Below are positions 51,788-60,956 of a DNA stretch of 64,000 bases, piece by piece (the stretch's first letter is position 1; the number at the start of each line of letters is the position of its first letter). Source of the stretch: CAYRGQ01 sp964423925 (GTDB taxonomy: Bacteria > Bacteroidota > Bacteroidia > Sphingobacteriales > Sphingobacteriaceae); the NCBI GenBank assembly GCA_964423925.1, contig CAYRGQ010000002.1, forward strand, positions 62,001 through 126,000, written 5' to 3'. Below the pieces are notes generated by a model. That model did not search any database. It was not told where the DNA came from and was given only the letters and a program-made list of their open reading frames with translations. Both the position numbers and the translations under genes were made by a program.

Positions 51788-51795
51788 TACATTTG
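51788..51795 (+). promoter_or_regulatory. -7 box of the DUF4199 gene
   Basis: TACATTTG matches TAnnTTTG. A start site about 6 bases later would leave ATG 51821 with a short leader and ATG 51803 with almost none, which favours 51821. Confidence 0.45.
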
Positions 51796-51820
51796 CCGTT
51801 GTATGGCATCAAAAGGGTTA

Positions 51821-52324
51821 ATGAAATATCGGACAGAAATCAAATGGGCGCTGATTATTATCGGTGCCACGTGGTTATGGGCGGGCGCGGAGCGGCTTTG
51901 CGGCTTACATCAGGAACATATTGAAAAGATGAGGTTTTACACCAACTTTTTTATTGTTCCTTTTGTTGTCCTGTACATGGCGGCACTTATCGACAAGCGA
52001 CGGCGAGACTATCACGGTCGGATTGTATTCAAGCAAGGATTTCGATCGGCATTGGGAGTTACCGGCTTGCTCACCGTGCTGGCTCCATTCACACAATATG
52101 TCACCCATACGATTATCAGTCCAAACTTCTTTGACCATGCCATCGCTCATGTGGTGGCGCAGGGTGTATTGCCGGAGGATGGTGCGCGGGAATTTTTCAG
52201 CCTCGGCAATTACATCCGCCAAACGATGTTAAGCACACCTGTTTTTGGCCTGCTGATCTCCCTCTTCGTCGCCCTCATCGTGCCCAAAATAGGCAGCAAC
52301 AAACCCAAGGATTATGGCAACTAA
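51821..52324 (+). CDS. DUF4199 membrane protein
   Basis: From ATG 51821, preceded by AAAAGGG, the protein has 167 residues with four hydrophobic segments (about 8-20, 35-55, 75-95 and 140-160). This is the DUF4199 family, small Bacteroidota inner-membrane proteins of unknown function. An ATG at 51803 in frame adds six residues. The last 11 bases overlap the start of the VOC gene, so translation is coupled. No known partner. Confidence 0.78.
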   Translation: MKYRTEIKWALIIIGATWLWAGAERLCGLHQEHIEKMRFYTNFFIVPFVVLYMAALIDKRRRDYHGRIVFKQGFRSALGVTGLLTVLAPFTQYVTHTIISPNFFDHAIAHVVAQGVLPEDGAREFFSLGNYIRQTMLSTPVFGLLISLFVALIVPKIGSNKPKDYGN

Positions 52325-52811
52325 GTATATTACACCTGCTGGTGCGCACATCGGCCATGTACACCTCAAGGTAGCAGATCTCGAACGCGCATTGCGCTTT
52401 TATCGCGATCTATTGGGCTTCGAGGTGACCACCCGCTATGGTCACCAAGCGGCCTTCTTATCGGCAGGCGGATACCACCACCACATCGGGCTTAATACCT
52501 GGCATAGCGAAGGCGCCCCTCCAGCCAATAAGCAGGGCGTCGGACTGTACCATACGGCCATTGTCTATCCCGAACGGCGCGACTTGGCCGTTATTTTTGA
52601 TCGGCTCAGAAACGCAAACTATCCTTTAACAGGCGCGTCCGACCACGGCGTGTCTGAAGCGATTTACCTCGACGACCCTGATGGGAATGGTGTCGAACTG
52701 TATTGGGATCGTCCAAAAGAAAAATGGCCATCACATCCGGATGGCTCATTGCATATGTATACGCGCCCGTTAGACATAGCGGGGCTACTGGCAACGCTGG
52801 ACGGTGTTTAA
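52314..52811 (+). CDS. VOC superfamily (glyoxalase/dioxygenase-like) protein
   Basis: A 165-residue protein with one VOC domain of two beta-alpha-beta-beta-beta modules. IGHVHLKVADLERALRFYRDLLGF holds the first metal His, LYHTAIVYP the second, and SEAIYLDDPDGNGVELYWDR the Glu. These fit catechol 2,3-dioxygenase-like or glyoxalase-like proteins, of half the usual CatE length. The substrate is unknown. It starts inside the end of the DUF4199 gene. The stop codon lies within the loop of a strong hairpin. Confidence 0.88.
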   Translation: MATKYITPAGAHIGHVHLKVADLERALRFYRDLLGFEVTTRYGHQAAFLSAGGYHHHIGLNTWHSEGAPPANKQGVGLYHTAIVYPERRDLAVIFDRLRNANYPLTGASDHGVSEAIYLDDPDGNGVELYWDRPKEKWPSHPDGSLHMYTRPLDIAGLLATLDGV

Positions 52812-52820
52812 CCGTCCAGC
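52796..52820 (+). terminator. Terminator hairpin overlapping the VOC stop codon
   Basis: GCTGGACGGT at 52796-52805 pairs exactly with ACCGTCCAGC at 52811-52820. The stop codon TAA (52809-52811) lies at the loop/stem border. The following T-rich stretch is weak, so it may serve both this gene and the convergent icd. Confidence 0.75.
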
Positions 52821-52827
52821 GATCTCC

Positions 52828-55053
52828 TTATTTTCCGATATTAGCGATAATACGGTTAAGGGTGGCGCTTGGCCGCATGGCCGCGCTCGCCTTCGCATCG
52901 TCTGGGGCGTAATATCCGCCGATATCCTGGGGTTTACCCTGCGCGCCGATCAGCTCTTGGTTAATCACGTCTTCGTTCGCGCGTAAGGCTTCGGCGACCG
53001 GCGCGAATACCGCCTTCAGTTCCGCGTCTTTGTCTTGGGTCGCCAAGAATTCCGCCCAATACAAAGCCAAATAGAAGTGGGAACCACGGTTGTCAATTTG
53101 GCCGACCTTACGGGCGGGCGACTTGTCATTCTCCAAGAAGCGCCCATTCGCCGCGTCGAGGGCTTCGGCCAACACCATGGCTTTGGGATTGTTTTGCGTT
53201 TGGCCGAGGTGTTCGAATGATACCGCCAACGCCAGGAACTCACCCAGCGAATCCCACCGCAGGTAGCCCTCTGACACAAACTGATCGACGTGCTTGGGTG
53301 CCGAACCTCCAGCGCCTGTTTCGAAAAGCCCCCCTCCGTTCATTAATGGAACGATCGAGAGCATTTTGGCGGATGTACCGAGTTCCAAAATGGGGAACAG
53401 GTCGGTCAGATAATCCCGCAATACGTTGCCTGTGACGGAAATGGTGTCTTCTCCCCTTCGGATCCGTTCCAGCGAAAACTTCGTCGCTGAGATGGGGTCC
53501 ATAATGCGTAAGTCGAGTCCGGTAGTATCGTGCTCTTTCAAATACAAATTTACCTTGGCGATGATCTCGCGATCGTGCGCACGCTTCTCGTCCAGCCAGA
53601 ACACCGCAGGGGTATCCGAGAGCCGAGCACGGGTTACAGCCAGCTTAACCCAGTCCCGTATCGGTGCGTCCTTGGTCTGACACATACGGAAAATGTCACC
53701 AGCCTCTACGGTTTGGTCGAAGATAACCTGACCGTTACCGTCTACCACTTGGATGACGCCCGCTTCCGACGCCTGGAAGGTTTTGTCGTGCGATCCGTAT
53801 TCTTCCGCTTTTTGGGCCATTAGTCCAACGTTCGGTACGGAACCCATCGTAGCAGGATTCAGTGCCCCGTTGGCTTTACAATCTTCAATGGTCGCCACAT
53901 ATATTCCTGCATAGTTACGATCAGGGATGAGTGCGAGGGTGTCTTGCAGCTTGCCTTCCTTGTTCCACATCTGCCCCGAACTGCGAATCATTGCAGGCAT
54001 CGAAGCGTCCACGATTACATCCGAAGGCACGTGCAGGTTTGTAATTCCCTTTTCCGAGTTGACCATAGCTAAATCGGGTCCGTCAGCGATCGCCTGCTCA
54101 ATAGCTGCACGGATCTCCGCTTCCTTGTCATGGCCTGCAATCTTGGCATACACGTCGCCCAAGCCATTGCGTGTATCGACGCCCAGTTCGTCAAATAACT
54201 CACCGTATTTTTTAAATACGCTTTCAAAATAGACTTCCACGATTGCGCCGAAAATAATCGGGTCGGACACTTTCATCATGGTGGCTTTGAGGTGTGCTGA
54301 AAGCAACACGCCAGCCGCCTTAGCCGCTTCGATTTCCGCTGCTACAAAGGCCTTCAACTTTGCCAAGCTCATGCGCGAGCAATCCACAACCTCGCCAGCG
54401 CGGAGAGAAGACGTAGGCTTAAGGGTCGTTTTTTTACCATCGGCACTGACGAACTCGATGGTATAGGTCGTTGCTTCCGCGATAGTTACCGACTTTTCGC
54501 TGCCGTAAAAGTCGCCGTCCGTCATCGACGCCACCCGCGTTTTTGAATCGCTGGACCATGCGCCCATGCTGTGGGGATGCTTTTTGGCGTAATTCTTTAC
54601 GGCCTTGGGTGCGCGACGGTCCGAATTTCCTTCGCGGAGAACGGGGTTCACGGCAGAGCCGAGTACCTTCGCGTAGCTAGCTTTGATTTCCTTTTCCTTA
54701 TCGGTCTTGGGCTCTTCCGGATAATCGGGCAGCGCATAACCATTGGCCTGCAACTCCTTGATGGCTGCTTTTAACTGTGGTATGGATGCAGAGATATTCG
54801 GAAGTTTGATGATATTGGCTTCTGGCGTAGTAGCAAGCTCACCCAATTCGGCGAGGATATCCGCCGAGCGTTGCGACTCGGGCAGGTATTCGGATAGGTT
54901 GGCAATGATGCGCCCGGCCAATGAAATATCCTTTTCTTCCACCTCGATGCCTGCCGGTGCAGCAAAGGCCTGCACGATGGGCAAAAATGAATAGGTAGCC
55001 AATGCCGGGGCTTCGTCCGTCTTGGTATAAAGAATCTTTGCTTTTTTTGACAT
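52828..55053 (-). CDS. icd: NADP-dependent isocitrate dehydrogenase, monomeric type
   Basis: A 741-residue protein, the size of the monomeric (IDH-II) enzyme. It converts isocitrate to 2-oxoglutarate with NADP in the TCA cycle. Motifs seen: ITKxxxSLAGRIIANLSEYLP-like start, NSDRRAPKAVKNYAKKHPHSMG (substrate Arg/Ser/Asn), GLGDVYAKI, FWLDEKRAHDREIIAKV (metal Asp) and GTSAKMLSIVPLMNGGGLFETGAGGSAPKH. A -7 box lies at 55090-55097. Stand-alone; the dimeric icd is not seen in the window. Confidence 0.97.
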   Translation of the reverse strand: MSKKAKILYTKTDEAPALATYSFLPIVQAFAAPAGIEVEEKDISLAGRIIANLSEYLPESQRSADILAELGELATTPEANIIKLPNISASIPQLKAAIKELQANGYALPDYPEEPKTDKEKEIKASYAKVLGSAVNPVLREGNSDRRAPKAVKNYAKKHPHSMGAWSSDSKTRVASMTDGDFYGSEKSVTIAEATTYTIEFVSADGKKTTLKPTSSLRAGEVVDCSRMSLAKLKAFVAAEIEAAKAAGVLLSAHLKATMMKVSDPIIFGAIVEVYFESVFKKYGELFDELGVDTRNGLGDVYAKIAGHDKEAEIRAAIEQAIADGPDLAMVNSEKGITNLHVPSDVIVDASMPAMIRSSGQMWNKEGKLQDTLALIPDRNYAGIYVATIEDCKANGALNPATMGSVPNVGLMAQKAEEYGSHDKTFQASEAGVIQVVDGNGQVIFDQTVEAGDIFRMCQTKDAPIRDWVKLAVTRARLSDTPAVFWLDEKRAHDREIIAKVNLYLKEHDTTGLDLRIMDPISATKFSLERIRRGEDTISVTGNVLRDYLTDLFPILELGTSAKMLSIVPLMNGGGLFETGAGGSAPKHVDQFVSEGYLRWDSLGEFLALAVSFEHLGQTQNNPKAMVLAEALDAANGRFLENDKSPARKVGQIDNRGSHFYLALYWAEFLATQDKDAELKAVFAPVAEALRANEDVINQELIGAQGKPQDIGGYYAPDDAKASAAMRPSATLNRIIANIGK

Positions 55054-55089
55054 GTTTCTATGGATTCAAATATTTGCTATTGTGGGTCA

Positions 55090-55097
55090 CAAACTTA
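55090..55097 (-). promoter_or_regulatory. -7 box of icd
   Basis: CAAACTTA reads TAAGTTTG on the minus strand (TAnnTTTG), 36 bases upstream of the icd start. Confidence 0.5.
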
Positions 55098-55161
55098 CCA
55101 ATAAACGCCCTACTTCACAAGCTAAGCCAGGATAAAAAGGCATCCCTATATAACCTGCCCG

Positions 55162-57057
55162 TCATTTTTTATTGTTGAGGGCATAACAGTCGCCTTGAAT
55201 AACGATCCGGCCTTCCTCGATCTTTTCACGAATGATTCGCATGCGTGTTTCCTCGTTGCCAAGTGACACGGCATCCATCAGTCGCTCGATGGTCAGGGCG
55301 CCGCCTTCCAACGCGCGCTCTAGCTGCGCCGCGATTTCGTCTTCCGCATCATCGCGTCGACGTGTCCGGAGGCAAACGTCGCATATTCCGCAGGCCACGC
55401 TCCCTGCCTCGTCAAAATAGGCCAACAATTGCTGGCTTCGGCATTGGTTTGTTTCCACATATCGCAACACCTCGTTAACTTGCTGGGTCTTCGTGCGCTT
55501 GCGTTCAATAAGGTAAGCAGCGTCAATGTGCAGGTGCTGAGCATCCACGCGTCCGCGGAGAAACTGCAATTGCGGGCTGTCGGTCTGCGGAATATAACTG
55601 ATAATACCCAGCTCATGCAAATGCTCCAAGGTCTTGACGACGTCTAGGTAGGGCCGGCCAAGTCGCTTGGCAAAGTCGGCCTCGCGTATGGGTACATAAT
55701 GGCCGAAGGCGCCACCGTAGGACCGCAAGACCATCTTGATGAAACCATCATAGGCCGCGTGCTCCACTTGGAATTTGTACAGCGTGGCCATGTCTACCTC
55801 AAATTGCAATCGGGAAGGGATGTAAACCGCTTCGCTAACGCTGATCCAACCGTCGCGTTCCAGAAACTTCAGCGCGTTGAGGGTCTTCATCGCGTCCAGC
55901 TTGTATCGGTTGCAGAACTCGCCAATGTCGAAATCCAGCACCAAACCTTCGCCTGCTCCGTAAGCCAGCTGGAAAAAGTTGGCTAACAGGTGGTAGACTT
56001 GCTTGATTTCGGCTATCGAAGGAAAGCTCTGCTCAAGGTTCTTGCGCAGGGCCAATTTGTCGCTTTCGTGGTAGAGCATCACCGCGTAGGACCTCTTCCC
56101 ATCCCTACCGGCGCGTCCTGCCTCCTGGTAATATGCTTCCAAGGAATCGGGGATATCCAAGTGGATGACGAACCGAACGTCGGGCTTATCGATGCCCATC
56201 CCAAAGGCATTGGTGGCAACGATAACGCGTATCGCATTGTTTTTCCAATCTTCTTGGCGCGTGCTGCGCTCGGGTCCATCCAGGCCCGCGTGGTAAAATG
56301 ACGCCGATACGCCTTCGTTGATCAGCATACGGGCGACCTCTTGGGTTTCGCGACGGTTACGAACGTAGACAATACCGCTGCCGCCGAGTTTGCGGATAAT
56401 ACGCAACATCCTGCCCAGCTTATCCTCCTCTTCAAGGGCCATATAGCCTAGGTTTTCGCGTACGAAACTCTTGCGCAAGACGTTAGGCGACCGAAAGCCC
56501 AATTTATCCTGAATATCCTCAACGACCTTAGCCGTTGCCGTCGCCGTAAGGGCCAAAAAAGGGACCTGAGGATGAAGTTCGCGCAAGGAGGCCAATTCGA
56601 GGTACGGAGGCCGAAAGTCATAGCCCCATTGTGAGATACAGTGTGCCTCATCAATGGCAAATAAGTTGACCTTCATGTGCCGAATTCGCTCGCGGGCAAG
56701 CTCGGTGCCCAAGCGCTCGGGCGATAAATACAGAAACTTAATCGGCCCGTAGATGCAGTTATCTAACGCAATGTCGATCTCGCGCTTGCTCATGCCGGAA
56801 AATACCGCCTCGGCCTCAATGCCTCGCGCTTTCAGGTTTTCGACTTGGTCCTTCATCAGCGCAATCAACGGGGTGACCACGATGCAAATGCCTTCCAGTT
56901 GCATGGCGGGTACTTGGAAGCAGAGGGATTTCCCACCACCTGTGGGCATCAACGCCAATGTATCGCGACCGGCCAAGACTGAAGCGATAATATCCGACTG
57001 CAAAGGCCTAAATGATTCGTACTTCCAATATTTTCGCAGAACCGCTAAACTGTCCAT
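55162..57057 (-). CDS. recQ: ATP-dependent DNA helicase RecQ
   Basis: A 631-residue RecQ helicase. Motifs: GRDTLALMPTGGGKSLCFQ (Walker A), AIDEAHCISQWGYDFRPPY (DEAH plus the RecQ aromatic loop), LTATAT, VIVATNAFGMGIDKPDVRFVIH and YYQEAGRAGRDGK. A zinc-binding part near residue 560 has CGICDVCLR. An HRDC domain at the end is not evident. It unwinds DNA 3'-5' in repair and recombination. It starts 3 bases after the comEC stop, so the two are cotranscribed. Confidence 0.95.
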   Translation of the reverse strand: MDSLAVLRKYWKYESFRPLQSDIIASVLAGRDTLALMPTGGGKSLCFQVPAMQLEGICIVVTPLIALMKDQVENLKARGIEAEAVFSGMSKREIDIALDNCIYGPIKFLYLSPERLGTELARERIRHMKVNLFAIDEAHCISQWGYDFRPPYLELASLRELHPQVPFLALTATATAKVVEDIQDKLGFRSPNVLRKSFVRENLGYMALEEEDKLGRMLRIIRKLGGSGIVYVRNRRETQEVARMLINEGVSASFYHAGLDGPERSTRQEDWKNNAIRVIVATNAFGMGIDKPDVRFVIHLDIPDSLEAYYQEAGRAGRDGKRSYAVMLYHESDKLALRKNLEQSFPSIAEIKQVYHLLANFFQLAYGAGEGLVLDFDIGEFCNRYKLDAMKTLNALKFLERDGWISVSEAVYIPSRLQFEVDMATLYKFQVEHAAYDGFIKMVLRSYGGAFGHYVPIREADFAKRLGRPYLDVVKTLEHLHELGIISYIPQTDSPQLQFLRGRVDAQHLHIDAAYLIERKRTKTQQVNEVLRYVETNQCRSQQLLAYFDEAGSVACGICDVCLRTRRRDDAEDEIAAQLERALEGGALTIERLMDAVSLGNEETRMRIIREKIEEGRIVIQGDCYALNNKK

Positions 57058-57060
57058 TCG

Positions 57061-59181
57061 TCATTCGCTGTATGGCCAAACATACGCAAAATTATTTTTC
57101 AGCACATAGGTAGGAATCGCCAGCGAATCGGCTTCGCCCAGCATCTTTTCGATGCTAGTGTCGTAGTTGGAACCATCCAAAATAAGCAGCTCGCAGGGCA
57201 ACGTTTGGACAATCTCGGTCAAGGGACGAAGTGGATTTTGACGTATCAACAGGATATCCACAGGCAATACGCCTTCGAACTTCGGATCGCCGTCATATAT
57301 GAACAGACGCTTGTCTTCCCACTGCACGACGCCGTCGTGTACCACCACTGAGGCGGAATTGAATACGCTGTCCTGTGGCACAAAATCAATTCGGGACAGA
57401 GCCGTATAATATTCCAAATGGGGCATAACCGAATATTGGATCGTGCGATCGTCGAGCGATGGCAAGCTGCTGTAGAGGATTACTTTCCCCCGGTGCATAA
57501 TACCTATCGCGAAATGCGTGCGTACGTTATAGATGACCAGCTGCCGTGCAAACACCTTTTGATTATTCGACACAAAGGACGACGAGCTAAGCAGAACAAG
57601 GCAGGCACAAGCCACGTATACCAAGTTCTTCCGCTTCCGGATGCCGGCAAAGGCCACCGCCAGCATCAAGCCGTACATAACCACAAATTCCCAGGATTCA
57701 AGCCATACGCCCCGCACGCTGGACATCGGGAGTTGTTCGATGTGCCGCAATGCGTTATTCATGAATAAAATCAACCATTCCAAGGCAATGCCCATTAACT
57801 GGCAAACTCCCTCTAGCGGCATGAGCAGAAGACCAAAACCTAAGTACATGATAAGCGATGCCGGCAGGACAACCAAAAGGTTTGCCGGCAAAAAGTACAC
57901 GGGAAATTGATTGAAGTAAAATGTCGCCAACGGGAACGCCCCTGCCTGCGCGGATATCGACATCAACGAATAGTCCCAAATTGGCCGCGCAAAACGCTGA
58001 TTGATCGGAAAAGCCTGCTGGAGCAAGGGCATGAGAAACACGATAAAAATGACGGCCAGATAAGAAAGCTGGAACCCCACGTCGAGCACAAACTTGGGCT
58101 CATACAATAGCAGAAAAAACGCGGAAGCGGCTATGCTGTTAAACACACGGGCCTGTCGGCTAAAATGGCTGGCGGTGATGACGAAGCTTATCATGATGGA
58201 TGCGCGTAGTACGGAGGGCGAAAAGCCGGTAATGAGCGCATAAGCCCAGACGCAGGCAAGCAGGATCGCCCAGCGGGCTAACCGTAACACTTTCGCCTCA
58301 TCCATCCACCATAAAAGCTTCGATAGCAGCCAAAAAACGATTACCACATGCATACCGGACACGCTCAGGACATGGATAGTCCCCGTAGTGGAAAACGCAT
58401 TCAGCAAATCCTGGGTCAGATCGGCGCGATAGCCCAAGATAAGCGTTGAGGCAATCGAGTGGGCGTCGGGATCAGCGAGATAACGACCGAATTTATTCAC
58501 CATCCGTTTGCGCAACTCAAGCGCGAATGAGACAAGCCGGTTGCCTTGGAAAGTCGACAATAACTGCACGTCTCCAACATCGCGCACGTAGACCTGGTGC
58601 CAGATATTCTTGTTCGCCAAGTGCCGGCGATAATCCAGCTCGCCGGGGTTGTACGGCGGCGCTACCTCGTCAAAATTAGACGGAATAGCGATAGTCTGCC
58701 CGTAGGAAAAGTCATGCATGCCCGACGAGTCGACCCGAATGGTGAGCATCAGTTTGCCTGTCAAAGGCCGGAGCGTATCGTTCTCGTACCCTGACGTAAC
58801 GGTGAAGGGAAATCGAACGTGCGTTCCACGAACCACCGGTTCGTCCGCAACGAAACCTACCAACATCTCGCTATCGTGACGGCTAAAATGGCGTTTGTCG
58901 ATGCGGGGAGATGTCCTCCAAACCGAGAGCCAGCCCGAGAACAAAAGCAAGCCTAACCAAAACAGGCCCATCCATCCCAAATAAGCCGACGAACGACGCC
59001 CGGGCAACACAAACAGTACAACAAAGACAAGAGCACACAACGCCGCTAATCCGAAGAGAATCCTATACGCGATGCCCTCCGGGGGCATAGCTATTCCCGC
59101 ACCGATTCCCGCGAGTAAGGCGAGCAAGAATCGGACGAACGGAACGTGGCCCTGGCTTAAGCGTTGGTTAGTCGATTTCAT
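57061..59181 (-). CDS. comEC: ComEC/Rec2 family DNA-uptake membrane protein
   Basis: From ATG 59181 the protein has 706 residues. An earlier TTG at 59226 is open, but a -7 box at 59228-59235 makes it unlikely. N-terminal helices precede a DUF4131-like periplasmic part. A competence domain contains HVLSVSGMHVVIVFWLLSKLL and FSPSVLRASIMISFV. About ten helices are predicted. The last 170 residues lie where other ComECs have a metallo-beta-lactamase, but lack the HxHxDH motif, as is usual in Bacteroidota. It would form the inner-membrane channel for natural transformation. Operon with recQ. Confidence 0.92.
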   Translation of the reverse strand: MKSTNQRLSQGHVPFVRFLLALLAGIGAGIAMPPEGIAYRILFGLAALCALVFVVLFVLPGRRSSAYLGWMGLFWLGLLLFSGWLSVWRTSPRIDKRHFSRHDSEMLVGFVADEPVVRGTHVRFPFTVTSGYENDTLRPLTGKLMLTIRVDSSGMHDFSYGQTIAIPSNFDEVAPPYNPGELDYRRHLANKNIWHQVYVRDVGDVQLLSTFQGNRLVSFALELRKRMVNKFGRYLADPDAHSIASTLILGYRADLTQDLLNAFSTTGTIHVLSVSGMHVVIVFWLLSKLLWWMDEAKVLRLARWAILLACVWAYALITGFSPSVLRASIMISFVITASHFSRQARVFNSIAASAFFLLLYEPKFVLDVGFQLSYLAVIFIVFLMPLLQQAFPINQRFARPIWDYSLMSISAQAGAFPLATFYFNQFPVYFLPANLLVVLPASLIMYLGFGLLLMPLEGVCQLMGIALEWLILFMNNALRHIEQLPMSSVRGVWLESWEFVVMYGLMLAVAFAGIRKRKNLVYVACACLVLLSSSSFVSNNQKVFARQLVIYNVRTHFAIGIMHRGKVILYSSLPSLDDRTIQYSVMPHLEYYTALSRIDFVPQDSVFNSASVVVHDGVVQWEDKRLFIYDGDPKFEGVLPVDILLIRQNPLRPLTEIVQTLPCELLILDGSNYDTSIEKMLGEADSLAIPTYVLKNNFAYVWPYSE

Positions 59182-59227
59182 CAAGGATGATTTCGTAAAT
59201 CGGCCTGCCTGCCGGTTAACAAGCAAG

Positions 59228-59235
59228 CAAATATA
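59228..59235 (-). promoter_or_regulatory. -7 box of the comEC-recQ operon
   Basis: CAAATATA reads TATATTTG on the minus strand (TAnnTTTG), placing the transcript start near 59222 and favouring ATG 59181 over the TTG at 59226. Confidence 0.5.
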
Positions 59236-59339
59236 ATTATTTTCCTTAAAGTTAACGTTTCAATCACACTGATTTATCTCGCTGGTGTCCAGAACAGTAA
59301 CAGCTCTTTGCGCAACGCCGTTTTCTCCAACCGGAGGGG

Positions 59340-59363
59340 TTTTGTAGTAATATTACTACAAAA
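59340..59363. promoter_or_regulatory. Perfect 24-bp palindrome upstream of the metalloprotease gene
   Basis: The 24 bases at 59340-59363 equal their own reverse complement; the core is GTAGTAATATTACTAC. It lies 94 bases before ATG 59457 and about 105 bases from the comEC -7 box. The stem has only four G-C pairs, so it is more like an operator for a dimeric regulator than a terminator. Confidence 0.55.
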
Positions 59364-59456
59364 AATTAGGTGTTATGCCTAACATTATTTAATTTCAACC
59401 CGTATTCATGAGCGAGCTCCCCGCTTTGCACATGCAATACGCATCTACATCATACT

Positions 59457-60956
59457 ATGAAAAACAACAAACCCAAGACGGGCTTGCCACGGCTATTCGT
59501 GGCGCTCATATTGGTCTTGCCTTTCTTGCAACAATGTACGCAAGATAAAAACCTCGTCGTGGAGCCCATGGAGCCGACGACTGGGAAGGAACTGGCCGAA
59601 AGCAGCGGTGACTCTAAAATCGCTTCGATTAAATTGCAGGCGAGCACACCACTCATTACCGCCAATGGACGGGATACGCTTGTTTTGTCAGCGATAGCTT
59701 ACAATCGGCAGGGCATACGAATCGACACTGCAGGGTTTGAAATTTTCCATAACAATAGAAAGATTACCCGTCGGGACTTTGCTACCACGGAGCCTGGCGA
59801 ACATGCCTTCGTGGCTCGCCTCGGCCAACTGTCCTCCGATACCCTTACCGTCGAAGCGCGCCACGAAAGCGAAAAGATCGTGGCAGTCGCACGCATGGAA
59901 ATATCGGCCTCGACGGAACTGATTATCGCGGACGGCAACTCGTTCGCCACATTCAACGTTACATGCTTCACCTCCGACGGCCAGGAAATCACGAACAGCG
60001 ATTGGACGCTGTACGTTAACGGACACGCCACCACGAATGAACGGATAACTTCCCAAAGTCCGGGACAACTGCGCGTAGTAGCCAAAATTGGCGAAATCAA
60101 CTCGAATGAACTCGTGATCACGGCCCGCCCCGAAAAACACTATGAAATCGTCACCATTCCGGTCGTATTTCACATTGGCCACTTTGGCGAAGCAATCGGC
60201 TCGGGCGCCAACGTCCCCGCCTCCTTAGTGAAAGAAATCCTGGATGACCTCAATCGCGCTTACGCCAACGAGTTGGGGTCAACAAATCCGAATGCGGTGG
60301 ACATGCGCGTGCGTTTTCGGTTAGCCCATGCCGATGAGAGCGGCAAACCGTTCGACGAAGCCGGCATTATTCGCGCCAACCTTACGGTCTATGATCAAGG
60401 CCAAAGTGCCAATACGGCTTTCAACCGTGCGCTCGGTTTGGCGGAATGGCGGGCATGGCAGGAAGCGACCTACCTAGACCCTGCCTCTTACTATAACATT
60501 TGGCTCTATCCAGCGGAGGAAAACTGGGCCGGATTGGCAAATTATCCTTCTATTCGATCCGACCACCCGCTGACGGGCATAACCGGATTTGAACCAGGGC
60601 AACGTTCCTATTTTACGAACACGCACTTCAATATGCCGGCACCGCGGATTAACACCTTGCACCGAACGGCCATGAAGACGACGGTCATCCATGAGGTCGC
60701 CCATACCTTAGGCTTGCGCCACGTCTTTTCCGAAAACGACTGCGCATCATCAGACTACTGCCAGGACACCTATTCATACCGCTATCCCAATACCAACGAG
60801 CCCTGCCCTGACAATAAGGGCCTACAGGTAGCCAACCAGAATTTCATGGACTATCGCGGCTCGAGGAATACATTTACGTATGACCAGCGCGAACGTGTCC
60901 GGCACACCATCCAACATAGTCTGTGGTTTCCTGAATTGGTGAAATCTGGGCGATAG
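59457..60956 (+). CDS. Secreted M43-like zinc metalloprotease lipoprotein with two Ig-like repeats
   Basis: A 499-residue lipoprotein (signal to LQQC, Cys24). Residues about 55-135 and 140-225 are two similar beta repeats (ITANGRDTLVLSAIAYNRQG and IIADGNSFATFNVTCFTSDG). The catalytic part has HEVAHTLGLRH at 412-422 (zinc H412, H416 and H422, Glu413) and a Met-turn NFMDY with M464. Cysteines near 427-450 could form disulphides. This is the metzincin pattern of pappalysin-like M43 proteases. The role may be digestion of extracellular protein. It has its own upstream palindrome. Confidence 0.88.
   Translation: MKNNKPKTGLPRLFVALILVLPFLQQCTQDKNLVVEPMEPTTGKELAESSGDSKIASIKLQASTPLITANGRDTLVLSAIAYNRQGIRIDTAGFEIFHNNRKITRRDFATTEPGEHAFVARLGQLSSDTLTVEARHESEKIVAVARMEISASTELIIADGNSFATFNVTCFTSDGQEITNSDWTLYVNGHATTNERITSQSPGQLRVVAKIGEINSNELVITARPEKHYEIVTIPVVFHIGHFGEAIGSGANVPASLVKEILDDLNRAYANELGSTNPNAVDMRVRFRLAHADESGKPFDEAGIIRANLTVYDQGQSANTAFNRALGLAEWRAWQEATYLDPASYYNIWLYPAEENWAGLANYPSIRSDHPLTGITGFEPGQRSYFTNTHFNMPAPRINTLHRTAMKTTVIHEVAHTLGLRHVFSENDCASSDYCQDTYSYRYPNTNEPCPDNKGLQVANQNFMDYRGSRNTFTYDQRERVRHTIQHSLWFPELVKSGR

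Noticed and set aside
59181..59226. TTG start for comEC
   Set aside because: It coincides with the predicted transcript start behind the -7 box at 59228-59235, so ATG 59181 is preferred.
59348..59356. TAATATTAC, the nonamer of geminivirus-type origins
   Set aside because: It is the centre of an AT-rich palindrome in a bacterial promoter region, and no replication gene is nearby.
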